DNA of 64,000 nt, from contig NZ_CP003984.1 of NCBI RefSeq assembly GCF_000738435.1, positions 434,001-498,000 of the forward strand. The letters are read 5' to 3'. The DNA comes from Planktomarina temperata RCA23. GTDB lineage: Bacteria > Pseudomonadota > Alphaproteobacteria > Rhodobacterales > Rhodobacteraceae. Positions 8,121 to 15,748 of the stretch are shown here, in pieces. Numbering within the stretch: the first letter of the stretch is position 1; the number at the start of each line of letters is the position of its first letter. Under the pieces are notes generated by a model. It saw only the letters and a program-made list of their open reading frames with translations, did not search any database and was not told where the DNA came from. The position numbers were made by a program, and so were the translations under genes.

Positions 8121-8447
8121 TCACATTTCAAAGGCGCGCTGAATTTTCCAGTAAATGAATTTTCCGTTCGCTTTTTCAGCGTAAACCATTACGTTTGAGC
8201 GGGGTTTCCCATCTTGAACGACATCATGCGTTGCCACTATATAATCTTCATTTTCCCGTATTATGTTAAAGTTTTTTATGCGTATTTCACCCAAAATACA
8301 CCAGCTCTTGGTAGTTGCTAAATCTTCAACTTCGCCAGTTGTGTCTTCGAACTGAAAATCATCCGACAAAAATACAGATAAATGGCTGAAGTCGCGGGTT
8401 TCGAGAGTTTTATCCCACGCAGTTAAAACTGTTTCTGCTTTGATCAT
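8121..8447 (-). CDS. SnoaL/NTF2-like small protein A
   Basis: A 108-residue product with the NTF2-like fold pattern: N-terminal helix (ETVLTAWDKTLETRD), an FxFEDTTGE strand, and a C-terminal YWKIQRAFEM strand. Such proteins act as small isomerases, cyclases or hydrolases, or just bind ligands. Its ATG overlaps the stop of the gene upstream (8444-8788) in an ATGA, so the two are translationally coupled and may form a heteromer. The substrate is unknown. Confidence 0.7.
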   Translation of the reverse strand: MIKAETVLTAWDKTLETRDFSHLSVFLSDDFQFEDTTGEVEDLATTKSWCILGEIRIKNFNIIRENEDYIVATHDVVQDGKPRSNVMVYAEKANGKFIYWKIQRAFEM

Positions 8448-8788
8448 TGATCTACCTCACTCAAATTTATTTTTATTGGTGTTGAGCCAGTCTCTATTCT
8501 TCGCATTAAGCCATCTTCTTTTTGGATATAGTATAGAACAGCATCTTTCGTTCCATTTGGAAAAGGCATTATGAAGTGCATAAGCAAAACATCTTCATTT
8601 TCATAAAGACACCGCCTGTTTTCTGGTTTGAACTTTTGGATTAGCGGTTCGAGGCGTTCGATATAGTCTGCTTTTTGAACGATAGTGCCGGAGGAATGCA
8701 TGACCATCTCAAAATTGGGATGACAAAGGCTAGCCAGCATTTTTATGTTTTGTGTATCCCATGCCTCAGCATATTTATCATAAATCAT
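8444..8788 (-). CDS. SnoaL/NTF2-like small protein B
   Basis: A 114-residue NTF2-like protein (MIYDKYAEAWDTQNIKMLA, then LCHPNFEMVMHSSG), with the usual helix, then strands bearing His and acidic residues that line the pocket. Its stop overlaps the start of a second NTF2-like gene. Paired NTF2-like genes often form mixed assemblies, but that is inference here. The gene belongs to the minus-strand run between the cupin and GFA genes. Confidence 0.7.
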   Translation of the reverse strand: MIYDKYAEAWDTQNIKMLASLCHPNFEMVMHSSGTIVQKADYIERLEPLIQKFKPENRRCLYENEDVLLMHFIMPFPNGTKDAVLYYIQKEDGLMRRIETGSTPIKINLSEVDQ

Positions 8789-8828
8789 TATTTCGTACCC
8801 TCATTATTATTTTGTTGGCTTTACGGAA

Positions 8829-9149
8829 CTACTTTGAGATCGAGGCAATCAAGTCGGCATCAATCATTAAGTTATCGTGCTTGTATTTACTACGTATGGG
8901 TACAACGAACTTTAAGCTCCATTTATTCATATCCACTAGAGCGTCCTCTAAAGCTTCCTCGCTTTCAACCGTTACAAATGCAGTCATTCTAGCGGGGTTA
9001 TTTCGATCTTTGTTGATATCCACAGTTATTCGAGAAGAACTTGTTGGCCCAGACCAAGTTTGCCAAAGCTCGGATAATTCGGCGATAAACGAGTCGTTGT
9101 CCGCTTCAGAAGTAAAGGTGTTTACATTTAGTCTTTTAATGGTTGTCAT
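8829..9149 (-). CDS. Small ABM-like alpha/beta-barrel protein
   Basis: A 106-residue protein with alternating strands and helices (VDINKDRNNPARMTAFVTVES, followed by EEALEDALVDMNKW) that resembles dimeric alpha/beta-barrel (antibiotic-monooxygenase-like) proteins. I am not certain of the family. It sits between the cupin gene upstream and the NTF2-like pair downstream, on the same strand, so it is probably in one transcript. The 9150-9221 spacer contains the palindrome CCACGCGTGG at 9172-9181. Confidence 0.5.
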   Translation of the reverse strand: MTTIKRLNVNTFTSEADNDSFIAELSELWQTWSGPTSSSRITVDINKDRNNPARMTAFVTVESEEALEDALVDMNKWSLKFVVPIRSKYKHDNLMIDADLIASISK

Positions 9150-9221
9150 TTTGTCATCTTTTTTGTTGGTCCCACGCGTGGCTAATTCAGCGATGCTCCA
9201 CGCAGTGGTTAGTGACGTGGC

Positions 9222-9599
9222 TCACGTATTAGCCGTACTCCACGCTCCGAAATTCTTGGCGGATACGGTGACTTCATAGCCAATAAACTCAATATCTCCA
9301 TTTACCCAACCATCATGGCCCGGTGCGAAGGTGTATGCGTCACCCGCATGAACCGTTATTTCAGACCCGTCGTCGTGTGCAACGGTCATTGAACCTTGAA
9401 TTACAACGCCAACATGCGCTGCTTGACAGCTATGACCACCCACCAAAGGTTTGACGCACTCTGACCATTTCCAGCCCGGTTGCAGCACTAATTTGGTGGC
9501 TGTCGCCACACCTAAGTCAACCGAAGCTGAATGTGTTTTGTCCGGCTCTTTCAAAACATCGGGATTGGTGAATGACTTACTTGATAAGGATTTTGACAT
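9222..9599 (-). CDS. Cupin-domain protein
   Basis: A 125-residue single cupin. Metal-ligand motifs are GGHSCQAAHVGVVIQGSM (motif 1; the usual second His position is Gln/Ala) and the second motif region GDAYTFAPGHDGWVNGD. The barrel strands are complete. Cupins of this size act as small dioxygenases, isomerases or sensors. It is the first gene of the minus-strand run ending with GFA at 7678, whose members are all small single-domain pocket or barrel proteins. Confidence 0.85.
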   Translation of the reverse strand: MSKSLSSKSFTNPDVLKEPDKTHSASVDLGVATATKLVLQPGWKWSECVKPLVGGHSCQAAHVGVVIQGSMTVAHDDGSEITVHAGDAYTFAPGHDGWVNGDIEFIGYEVTVSAKNFGAWSTANT

Positions 9600-9697
9600 T
9601 ACTGTTCTCCAAACTTTCTATTAATGTGATTATCGTAAGGCAACTTTTAGTGAAAATCTATATCAAATTCGGGAGTGGTTTTTGCTCCATAAACACC

Positions 9698-9820
9698 ATA
9701 GCCCACGAGGTAGGTCAGATAGCCAGATGCAACAACTGTGGCGTGAAGTGTAACAACACGTATCAGATCGTCCACAAGGGTGCTTCAGATGCTGCTATGG
9801 ATGGAACTGGTATTCGTTAA
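9698..9820 (+). pseudogene. Zinc-ribbon mini-gene fragment 4 (C-terminal half)
   Basis: The frame reads HEVGQIARCNNCGVKCNNTY, then QIVHKGASDAAMDGTGIR, to a TAA at 9818-9820. The first 40 bp repeat, with changes, the end of copy 3 at 7561-7600, so copies 3 and 4 bracket the five-gene cargo run 7678-9599. A small hairpin (CCCTC..GAGGG) follows at 9841-9857. The rest of 9858-10100 has a larger imperfect hairpin near 10012-10054 and no gene. Confidence 0.65.
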
Positions 9821-10100
9821 GGAAAATCACTTTGCATAACCCTCAATAGGTGAGGGGGGGGCGAAAAACAGCCACTCTTTTACAGTGATATGTCCTGCTC
9901 TCACATTTTTTGTAAAAAAGGTTCATTCTTTTTCATAATTCGGGAAGCGCAGAAGTAATATTTTGAGCATCCATTACAGAAAATGTACTCTGCTGTGAAA
10001 TTTATTAGGTCGGATCAGCCAGCATTAAAACTTTTGACCGGCTGACCGAGTTAATAATTAGTGAAAGGCGAAGTAGTGGCCGATTTTGATACCAAGTATT

Positions 10101-10724
10101 CTACGTTGCCGTACTATGAACTTTGATGATGGTACGTAAGTTTACATCAAGTGCATTATATATTTTTGCAGCAATAGGGTTACTAGCGATTGCGTCATAA
10201 GTAGCCTCGATTTCTGACATTGAGGGATATGTTACACCCAATAAAAAATCACCAGCATTATTGCCTGTCATTATTCTAGCAAACCTAAAAGTTTGCGCCC
10301 CAGTCTCTGCAAACATAGGGGATGCTTCTGCCATCAATTCCATTAACTCTGGTTGTGAGATATGAGATTTACCACGTGTTAAAATTACGTATTTTCTTTG
10401 AGGGTTAGTCGGTGCATCAAAAGGTACGTCGCAAAATTTTGCTATATTGCGCATCGTGACTGTTAATCCAGTTCCCATTATTTTTCCGTAAGTGTCTGAT
10501 GTAGCGAAGGCATCCATCACATTTGCAAAATCGTTCAGAGACTGGAAGAATTGCTGAAAGACTACGCTGCCTGCGTTGTCGCCGGTCATTATGGTACCAA
10601 CGCTAGCTCTAGTTGATCCAGCTGCCTTGGACTCCTCGGCAAGCGTTACACCTAGCGAAACAGCTTCTGATAGTTTGCCAGCTGGTACAGCTCCAACTGT
10701 ATTGACGTAGAAATTTTCCGACAT
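10101..10724 (-). CDS. Protein with two tandem ABM-like domains
   Basis: A 207-residue protein built from two related halves: each contains IMTG(D/N)NAG, then a strand, then a helix with (M/I)...(D/S)...(Y/K)I. This is a duplication of a dimeric alpha/beta-barrel domain of about 100 residues. The start ATG 10724 follows AGGAGCTAAAAA, a strong site. The function is unknown; single-domain relatives act as monooxygenases or decyclases, or are uncharacterised. It stands alone, upstream of and on the same strand as the small-protein run. Confidence 0.65.
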   Translation of the reverse strand: MSENFYVNTVGAVPAGKLSEAVSLGVTLAEESKAAGSTRASVGTIMTGDNAGSVVFQQFFQSLNDFANVMDAFATSDTYGKIMGTGLTVTMRNIAKFCDVPFDAPTNPQRKYVILTRGKSHISQPELMELMAEASPMFAETGAQTFRFARIMTGNNAGDFLLGVTYPSMSEIEATYDAIASNPIAAKIYNALDVNLRTIIKVHSTAT

Positions 10725-10917
10725 TTTTTAGCTCCTAAGATTAATATCCCGCTACGTACAAAAAACCCTGCGCATTACTTTCGTTCAAGTCTAAATCTTG
10801 AAGTGGTTGGAATAATTTTGGCCTAGTGGAGCATTATGCGAGGTGCGGGCGGTAAAACCAGCAGCAACGCTATAGGTACATATTCTGCCCTAAGGCTCGC
10901 TCAATCTCTATACGTTC

Positions 10918-11304
10918 TCAGAAAGGAATATCGTCGTTACCTATCGGCGAGCTATCCATGCTTGACGGTTCGTAACGACCTTGATCGGCAAATGGTGGTG
11001 GACTACCCGCGGTAGCATCGTCCCGTGAAACCTTCCAAGCCTTTACATCCGTATACCAACGACCGTTATACTCTCGGCTTTCCAGATCGATTGAAACCGC
11101 AACGGTTTCTCCCTTCTGGATATTAAACTGATCAATCTTATCGCCCCAAGCCATGAAGCAGACTTTCTTGGGATATTGGGCTTCAGTCTCCATAACATAC
11201 TCTTGCTTACGCCACTCTCCATTTGCTGATTTCCCAGATTTAACTTCCAATATCTCTACAATTTTTCCCGAAATTTCCAAAGTTACCACCTTTTCTGCAT
11301 TCAC
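10918..11304 (-). CDS. DUF3127 OB-fold protein with SSB-like acidic tip
   Basis: A 128-residue protein of the DUF3127 type: an OB-fold (VSGKIVEILEVKSGKS-like strands, WRKQEYVMETEAQYPKKV, then WYTDVKAWKV) followed by a disordered tail ending in GNDDIPF. The DDIPF ending copies the acidic tip with which bacterial single-strand-binding proteins recruit partners. I infer a single-strand-binding role in element replication. It begins at GTG 11304 with no clear ribosome site and lies downstream of the repA-like helicase on the same strand. Confidence 0.75.
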   Translation of the reverse strand: MNAEKVVTLEISGKIVEILEVKSGKSANGEWRKQEYVMETEAQYPKKVCFMAWGDKIDQFNIQKGETVAVSIDLESREYNGRWYTDVKAWKVSRDDATAGSPPPFADQGRYEPSSMDSSPIGNDDIPF

Positions 11305-11440
11305 TGTAACTGATTACTTTCGTATCAAACTACGCGATCTGAATAAAAGGCCAAGCGTATTCCTCTGACTCTTGTGGATTGAGTTGAAGCTACGCATTAG
11401 GTGCATCGGCTTGGTCTCTCATTAGAGCTAAAGTTATCAA

Positions 11441-11492
11441 CTCAACTCTATCAACTCTCTCAACAATTAGTTCAGTAGTTGATAGAGTTGAG
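11441..11492. repeat. Perfect 16-bp inverted repeat with short iteron-like repeats
   Basis: CTCAACTCTATCAACT at 11441-11456 is the exact reverse complement of 11477-11492, with a 20-base spacer. Further TCAACTC-like units flank the arms (tatcaactcaactc to the left, gagacagttgag to the right). It lies between the repA-like stop (11509) and the DUF3127 gene. It could be a replication origin with iterons, or a transcription-processing hairpin; no U-tract follows the stem in the direction of repA. Confidence 0.6.
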
Positions 11493-11508
11493 ACAGTTGA
11501 GATAGGCT

Positions 11509-12438
11509 TTAGTAGTCTGGTATTTGCTGAACATATTCCCAAGGCTCCTTGCGATTTTTGCGTTTAATCTTCCCATCTTCAGAAAGCTTCCTGCATATAA
11601 TACTTACCTGGCCTTTGTCTTTTCCGAGTGTGTTGGCCAATTCATTCACTGTCAATTTTTGGCTGGCCTTCAGTAGTTTCAATACTTCTGCCTGTACGGG
11701 CGCCTTGTCTTCATATTCAGCCCCAACTCCAGCTCTCTCACTATATTTTCCGCTGTCAAAGGTAAGAATTTTTTCGCTTGGAAATATGAGACGTCCTTTA
11801 GCTTGAAGCTTGGTTTGTCCACCGTTTTGAGTAAGCACCATAAGGTTATCCGGCACCCCCTGTAAGGCTGTCGAACCGATTATCTTATCGAAGGGGTCAT
11901 CACTATCATTGCCAGTAGGTTTCCCCGAGTGTGTGAGTACCAAGCAATCTTTGTCGTACTTATCGATTAGTTCTTTAATCTCTGTCATGGCTTTATACTC
12001 AGCGTCATAGTGACCTGTGTTCAGTCGCTTCAGCTTCGCTAAAATATCAATGATCATTAGCTCTGGATTGTAAGTGAGTAATAGGTCTTCCAGTCCTTTT
12101 TCACCGCCTTGGCCTATTCGATCAATTTCACCTTCGAGTACAAGGTGTATCTGATGGCTTTCATTGAAGCGTTCGAAACGGCCTTTAGCCATCCGCTTGT
12201 TATATTCTAGCGCTAAGTAAAGAACTTTCTTTTCAGTTGATACCTCCTCAGCGATTTGCTCAGCGAGCGTAGATTTTCCTGATTTTGTTTTACCACTCAG
12301 CAGCGTTAAGCCGGGTGGCAGCCAGCTATGCGGCTGCTCTCGCTCTTCGAGTGTTTCAGTGAGCAGGCTCATTAACGGCCGTCCGATCCGTGGAGTATCC
12401 CACGGATCATCAACTTCAAAATCCACGGCGGTCATCAT
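11509..12438 (-). CDS. RepA-type replicative helicase (RecA-like ATPase) with C-terminal winged helix
   Basis: A 309-residue AAA/RecA-fold ATPase. The Walker A is SGKTKSGKST near residue 49, the Walker B is LMIIDIL near residue 128, and a LTHSGKP motif lies near residue 168. The C-terminal 60 residues (EVLKLLKASQKLTVNELAN, then KGQVSIICRKL) look like a winged-helix DNA-binding domain. This is the layout of RSF1010 RepA-like hexameric helicases in plasmids and integrative elements. Its start overlaps the stop of the AlpA-like gene, so the two are coupled. Confidence 0.8.
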   Translation of the reverse strand: MMTAVDFEVDDPWDTPRIGRPLMSLLTETLEEREQPHSWLPPGLTLLSGKTKSGKSTLAEQIAEEVSTEKKVLYLALEYNKRMAKGRFERFNESHQIHLVLEGEIDRIGQGGEKGLEDLLLTYNPELMIIDILAKLKRLNTGHYDAEYKAMTEIKELIDKYDKDCLVLTHSGKPTGNDSDDPFDKIIGSTALQGVPDNLMVLTQNGGQTKLQAKGRLIFPSEKILTFDSGKYSERAGVGAEYEDKAPVQAEVLKLLKASQKLTVNELANTLGKDKGQVSIICRKLSEDGKIKRKNRKEPWEYVQQIPDY

Positions 12439-12641
12439 TAGTTACCTCCACTGCGGTGCTTACGTACGCATTCGGAAATCCATGCTTGAACGTCTTCTTC
12501 TAACCAGCCGCTTCTGCACTGACTGATTTTTATGGATTTGGGAAAGTTACCTTCACGAGCCATGCGATGTAGGTGTGATCGCGATATGGATGTGAGGTCT
12601 GATACTTGTTGGGCTTTTAGAATACGCATAGTCTGCTCCAT
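12438..12641 (-). CDS. AlpA-family DNA-binding regulator/excisionase
   Basis: A 67-residue MerR-like helix-turn-helix protein (AQQVSDLTSISRSHLHRM, then EGNFPKSIKIS and GWLEEDVQAWI), the standard AlpA pattern. AlpA proteins control integrase and excision genes or act as recombination directionality factors in phages, satellites and islands. It is the first gene of a minus-strand unit AlpA-RepA-(inverted repeat)-DUF3127. The product starts at ATG 12641, or at the internal Met five codons later. Confidence 0.85.
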   Translation of the reverse strand: MEQTMRILKAQQVSDLTSISRSHLHRMAREGNFPKSIKISQCRSGWLEEDVQAWISECVRKHRSGGN

Positions 12642-12702
12642 CTTGTTAAGATGTGCATAATTTACGTAGTCACTATGGCTCTGGCTTGGTCACAAAATTA
12701 GT

Positions 12703-12999
12703 TTATTTCGCAGAAATTTTGGGCAAGAAGGATAAAATCTTCTTCGATTTTATAAATCGATTCTTCATTGCGGAGGAGCCAGCCGGAAAAATGGTTTTAC
12801 CAGTTTCCTTTTTTGCTCGACTGCTAGCCACTGCTACTACGTCCAGAACACTGCCATTGTCACCTGTTGAGACGCTTGGATAAACAGGTTTGGAATAAAC
12901 GGTGGCAATTGTAGCCACCAGACCCAGCAGAAAGAGATGTTCAGTTTGTGATTTATTTGGGCCAGTTCTACCATTCTTAGGTTCTTTTTTTATGTCCAT
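12703..12999 (-). CDS. Hypothetical protein with one hydrophobic segment
   Basis: A 98-residue frame with a charged N-terminus, one hydrophobic stretch (HLFLLGLVATIATVYS, about residues 21-36) and a basic C-terminus. The family is not recognised. No clear ribosome site precedes ATG 12999, and its 5' end overlaps a remnant on the other strand, so it may be a chance frame. Confidence 0.3.
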   Translation of the reverse strand: MDIKKEPKNGRTGPNKSQTEHLFLLGLVATIATVYSKPVYPSVSTGDNGSVLDVVAVASSRAKKETGKTIFPAGSSAMKNRFIKSKKILSFLPKISAK

Positions 13000-13020
13000 G
13001 AGAACGTCAGAAAGCCATAC

Positions 13021-13236
13021 AGAAAGATCCCTAGGCTTGCCGGCACCGCTGTCGTCGTATCAGGTGATACTGCCGTAGATACCGGTACTGCAGACGATGA
13101 AAACCTCTACATCTTCTTACATGATGCGAATGGTGATGGTGACGTTGCAGACACTAATGAAGTAACACTGGTTGGACAGACAGTTTTGGATTTTGATCTG
13201 GATACGCTGACAACAGACAACTTCGTTATCGCCTAA
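13021..13236 (+). pseudogene. 3' remnant of an RTX-like or calcium-binding surface protein gene
   Basis: A frame without a start codon runs to TAA 13236 and reads GTAVVVSGDTAVDTGTADDEN, then LYIFLHDANGDGDVADTNE and LTTDNFVIA. The DANGDGDVAD part has the look of a calcium-binding loop and the end resembles the C-terminus of large secreted repeat proteins. The frame stays open upstream to 12952. It is probably the tail of a gene whose body was lost to rearrangement, next to the M10 peptidase gene. Confidence 0.45.
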
Positions 13237-13344
13237 AAACTAAAACTTGAGCCCCCCTTGGAAACTTGGGCTGCTCACCTAAGGAACACGCTGTGGGTTT
13301 AACTTAATGATCTCCAGTCGTACACTTGCTCACGGCAACGGAAG

Positions 13345-13377
13345 GCCTTCTAACTAGAGATAGTTGGGGGGCTTTTT
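13345..13377 (+). terminator. Rho-independent terminator
   Basis: A 12-bp stem including G-U pairs (GCCTTCTAACTA with TAGTTGGGGGGC), closed by a GAGA loop and followed by five T residues. It faces the plus strand and lies downstream of the RTX-like remnant at 13236 and upstream of the M10 peptidase gene. Confidence 0.75.
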
Positions 13378-13429
13378 CCGTGGGTGATGCAAAGGTTGTC
13401 GAACACCCACGCCCAAAGTAAGCCATCCA

Positions 13430-13483
13430 ATGAAACAGCTCATACTCGGTGCAGCTCTTGTCGGCGTAGGCTTGTTCAAGTAG
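13430..13483 (+). pseudogene. 17-codon signal-peptide-like fragment
   Basis: ATG 13430 to TAG 13483 encodes only MKQLILGAALVGVGLFK, which looks like the beginning of a signal peptide cut short. It may be the 5' remnant of a deleted secreted-protein gene or a leader. It precedes the M10 peptidase frame by less than 50 bp. Confidence 0.25.
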
Positions 13484-13531
13484 ATTTGACGGGCTATGTC
13501 TCTGTGTAATCCCGGTGAGGACTGTAATGAA

Positions 13532-15187
13532 ATGATACCGCTTATGACGAACCCCTCACGACCTGGTTCAAAGCATAAGCGCCTTCGGCCGGCAGTTAAA
13601 CAGTCGACCTATTCCAGCGTAACGCTATTTGGCCTTGCGGGCTGCGGAGGAGGTGGTGAGCAGGGAGGCGACGGGTCCTTGGGGTCCTATGTCCCACCAC
13701 CTGCAAATTACGACCCCCCTGTTTCGGTTGATCTAAACTTCAAGGTATTAGAAGCTGAACTGGTGCAACCATATTGGACGGCGTCATTGCTTATGGATGC
13801 TCCTGAACGCTCGGTTGATCCGATTTTGGAACGATATTCGCGTGTAATTGAGTATTCATTTCCAGTCGTGCAACCGTCCTATGAGCAGCCGGGCGTCATA
13901 GGTTGGCAGACGGCAAACGCGGTAGTGCAAACTGCTGGAAGGGAAATCTTTGATCGATTAGAGGCCTATCTAAATGTTTCATTTATTGAGGTTACCGACC
14001 CATTAGACATGAACGTTATTGCAATAGGCGTAAGTAACCAAACTGAAGCAGTTGGTTTTGCTTATTTCCCGAATCCAGACTTTGAAGTCGGTATGGATGT
14101 TTTTATATCCGATGATTATGTGGCCCCTCGTTTTGTTGGGTCTGAGACCACTAATTTCGATTATGAAATCATGTTGCATGAGATTTATCATGCGCTTGGT
14201 CTCAAACATCCGTTTGAAGCCGATGGCGATAATACGAATGTGCTTGGCTCTCGCGAAGATACAAGCCCTTACACTGTTATGTCCTACAACCTCGACCCAT
14301 CCACTTTTGCAGGTGATGCACGGGTGTTGGATCTCATGGCGTTAACAGAGCTTTATGGTGTGAACCCGTCATACCGCTTGGAAGACGACACCTATGAATT
14401 TTCAAACTCTTCGGGTGTTTTTATTGTCGATGGTGGTGGGCGAGACACAGTCGCATATCAAGGCAGTCAAAACGTATTTGTAGATTTGCGGTCCGGTGGT
14501 CACAGCTTTATTGGTTCAAAGTCCGCTTATATCACTTCGGCAAATCAGCTTACGATTTCTAATGGTTCATTGATTGAGAACGCGACAACAGGGTCCGGCA
14601 ACGACACTATTATTGGCAACGCACTCAACAATACGCTGAGCAGCGGGGGTGGTGACGATCGTATTTTTGCCGGTGAAGGACGTGATACGGTCATTTCTGG
14701 CAGGGGTGCGGACGTCATCGATCTGTCGGAGTACGTTCAGGCGCGGGATACCGTGAAGTTTAATGGCGAAAGCACAGCGGATAGGCCGGACATAATATAC
14801 GGTTTCACGCAGGGCGTTAGCGGTGATTGCCTTGATCTTGGGGATCTCCTGCACCTTAGTTTTGATTTTTTGCCGTTGATTTCTGTGACCAATGTGCCTG
14901 AGTTAAACATCGCCGCAGCTGTTGTGCGTGTTGTAGGTGCAAATCTCGATACCTCAGATGATGTGGTGCGGGAGCTCAATACGGGGAGCCTCACGAGTTT
15001 GGATCTATCTGGACAATTAAACTCGATCTTAGTGTGCGCGGACAGTCAAGAAACTGGAGCAGAACAGCGATTGTATACAGCTTCGACTATGACCGGAGAG
15101 CTAACAGTTGATCAGCTCGCAGTATTCCAAGGTAATTATCTGGATATTGATATGTGGAGCAGTGCAAATTTTGTAAGTGTGGTTTAG
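13532..15187 (+). CDS. M10-family (serralysin-like) metallopeptidase with RTX repeats
   Basis: About 551 residues from ATG 13532 (GTGAGGA upstream); ATG 13496 is an in-frame alternative. The zinc site is HEIYHALGLKHP, a perfect HExxHxxGxxHP, and the Met-turn is TVMSYN about 30 residues later. Downstream are RTX-type nonapeptides (GSGNDTIIGNALNN, GGGDDRIFAGEGRDT, GRGADVIDLSE) forming a calcium-binding roll. Near the N-terminus VTLFGLAGCGGGG looks like a lipobox with a glycine linker, so the enzyme may be a surface lipoprotein and not a classic type-I secreted serralysin. No type I secretion genes are nearby. Confidence 0.85.
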   Translation: MIPLMTNPSRPGSKHKRLRPAVKQSTYSSVTLFGLAGCGGGGEQGGDGSLGSYVPPPANYDPPVSVDLNFKVLEAELVQPYWTASLLMDAPERSVDPILERYSRVIEYSFPVVQPSYEQPGVIGWQTANAVVQTAGREIFDRLEAYLNVSFIEVTDPLDMNVIAIGVSNQTEAVGFAYFPNPDFEVGMDVFISDDYVAPRFVGSETTNFDYEIMLHEIYHALGLKHPFEADGDNTNVLGSREDTSPYTVMSYNLDPSTFAGDARVLDLMALTELYGVNPSYRLEDDTYEFSNSSGVFIVDGGGRDTVAYQGSQNVFVDLRSGGHSFIGSKSAYITSANQLTISNGSLIENATTGSGNDTIIGNALNNTLSSGGGDDRIFAGEGRDTVISGRGADVIDLSEYVQARDTVKFNGESTADRPDIIYGFTQGVSGDCLDLGDLLHLSFDFLPLISVTNVPELNIAAAVVRVVGANLDTSDDVVRELNTGSLTSLDLSGQLNSILVCADSQETGAEQRLYTASTMTGELTVDQLAVFQGNYLDIDMWSSANFVSVV

Positions 15188-15229
15188 CTGCGATGTATTG
15201 GCAATCACCGACCAAGAGGATCCAACCTG

Positions 15230-15466
15230 TTAAAACGCTTTGAAAGTTTGAATCGTGTAAGTGCGCTCGATGCCATCAATATTGAGTAAATTGTCATTTA
15301 TAAACAACCCAATATCCTCATCATTTGGCAGATAAAGTTTCATCATTAAGTCAAAATCACCACTGGTGGAATAAAGCTCAGAGTGAATTTCACGCATCAC
15401 TATTTGCGCGGCGACGTCATAGGCCGTACCGGGCCGACAGCGTATTTGTACAAAAAGACAAGTCAT
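15230..15466 (-). CDS. Stand-alone Lrp/AsnC ligand-binding (RAM) domain protein
   Basis: A 78-residue protein equal to the effector-binding domain of Lrp/AsnC regulators without a DNA-binding domain (RCRPGTAYDVAAQIV, then SGDFDLMMKLYLPND, then GIERTYTIQTF). ATG 15466 is chosen because AAAGGA lies 7 bases upstream; a longer frame to 15574 lacks a ribosome site. Such proteins form ring oligomers that bind amino acids. It is convergent with the M10 gene, 42 bp apart. Confidence 0.8.
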   Translation of the reverse strand: MTCLFVQIRCRPGTAYDVAAQIVMREIHSELYSTSGDFDLMMKLYLPNDEDIGLFINDNLLNIDGIERTYTIQTFKAF

Positions 15467-15629
15467 CGCAATTCCTTTACCTTTCAAGATCCCACTAAAA
15501 ACCATACCCATTTCACCAAACTGCACAAGCAGCCAATTGTGCTTAGCTGTAAAGGATGAGAATTGATCTGACAATTTCTGACCGGCGTCCCCAAAAGAGC
15601 GTCTTAGCCGCTTTGGGACCCTCCAATAC

Positions 15630-15671
15630 AGGTAACTTTGACATTGCGATGGATGGGCTGGGGTTAGGCAA
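15630..15671 (+). pseudogene. Zinc-ribbon mini-gene fragment 5 (extreme 3' end)
   Basis: About 40 bp (GGTAACTTTGACATTGCGAT, then GGATGGGCTGGGGTTAGG) closely match the 3' end of fragment 2 at 6841-6880, with a one-base deletion that breaks the frame. It is the last detectable piece of the dispersed family and sits 78 bp left of the IS481 element. Confidence 0.6.
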
Positions 15672-15748
15672 AGTTAAATGTGTGTGGTTGGGAAAATTTA
15701 TTTTTTAATAATCGTCATATAAACAGAGTAAATACGAGGTATTAATTT

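Noticed and set aside
6142-9820. Classical integron cassette array
   Set aside because: I looked for attC-like GTTRRRY/inverse-core hairpins and an integron integrase and saw neither; boundaries are zinc-ribbon fragments instead.
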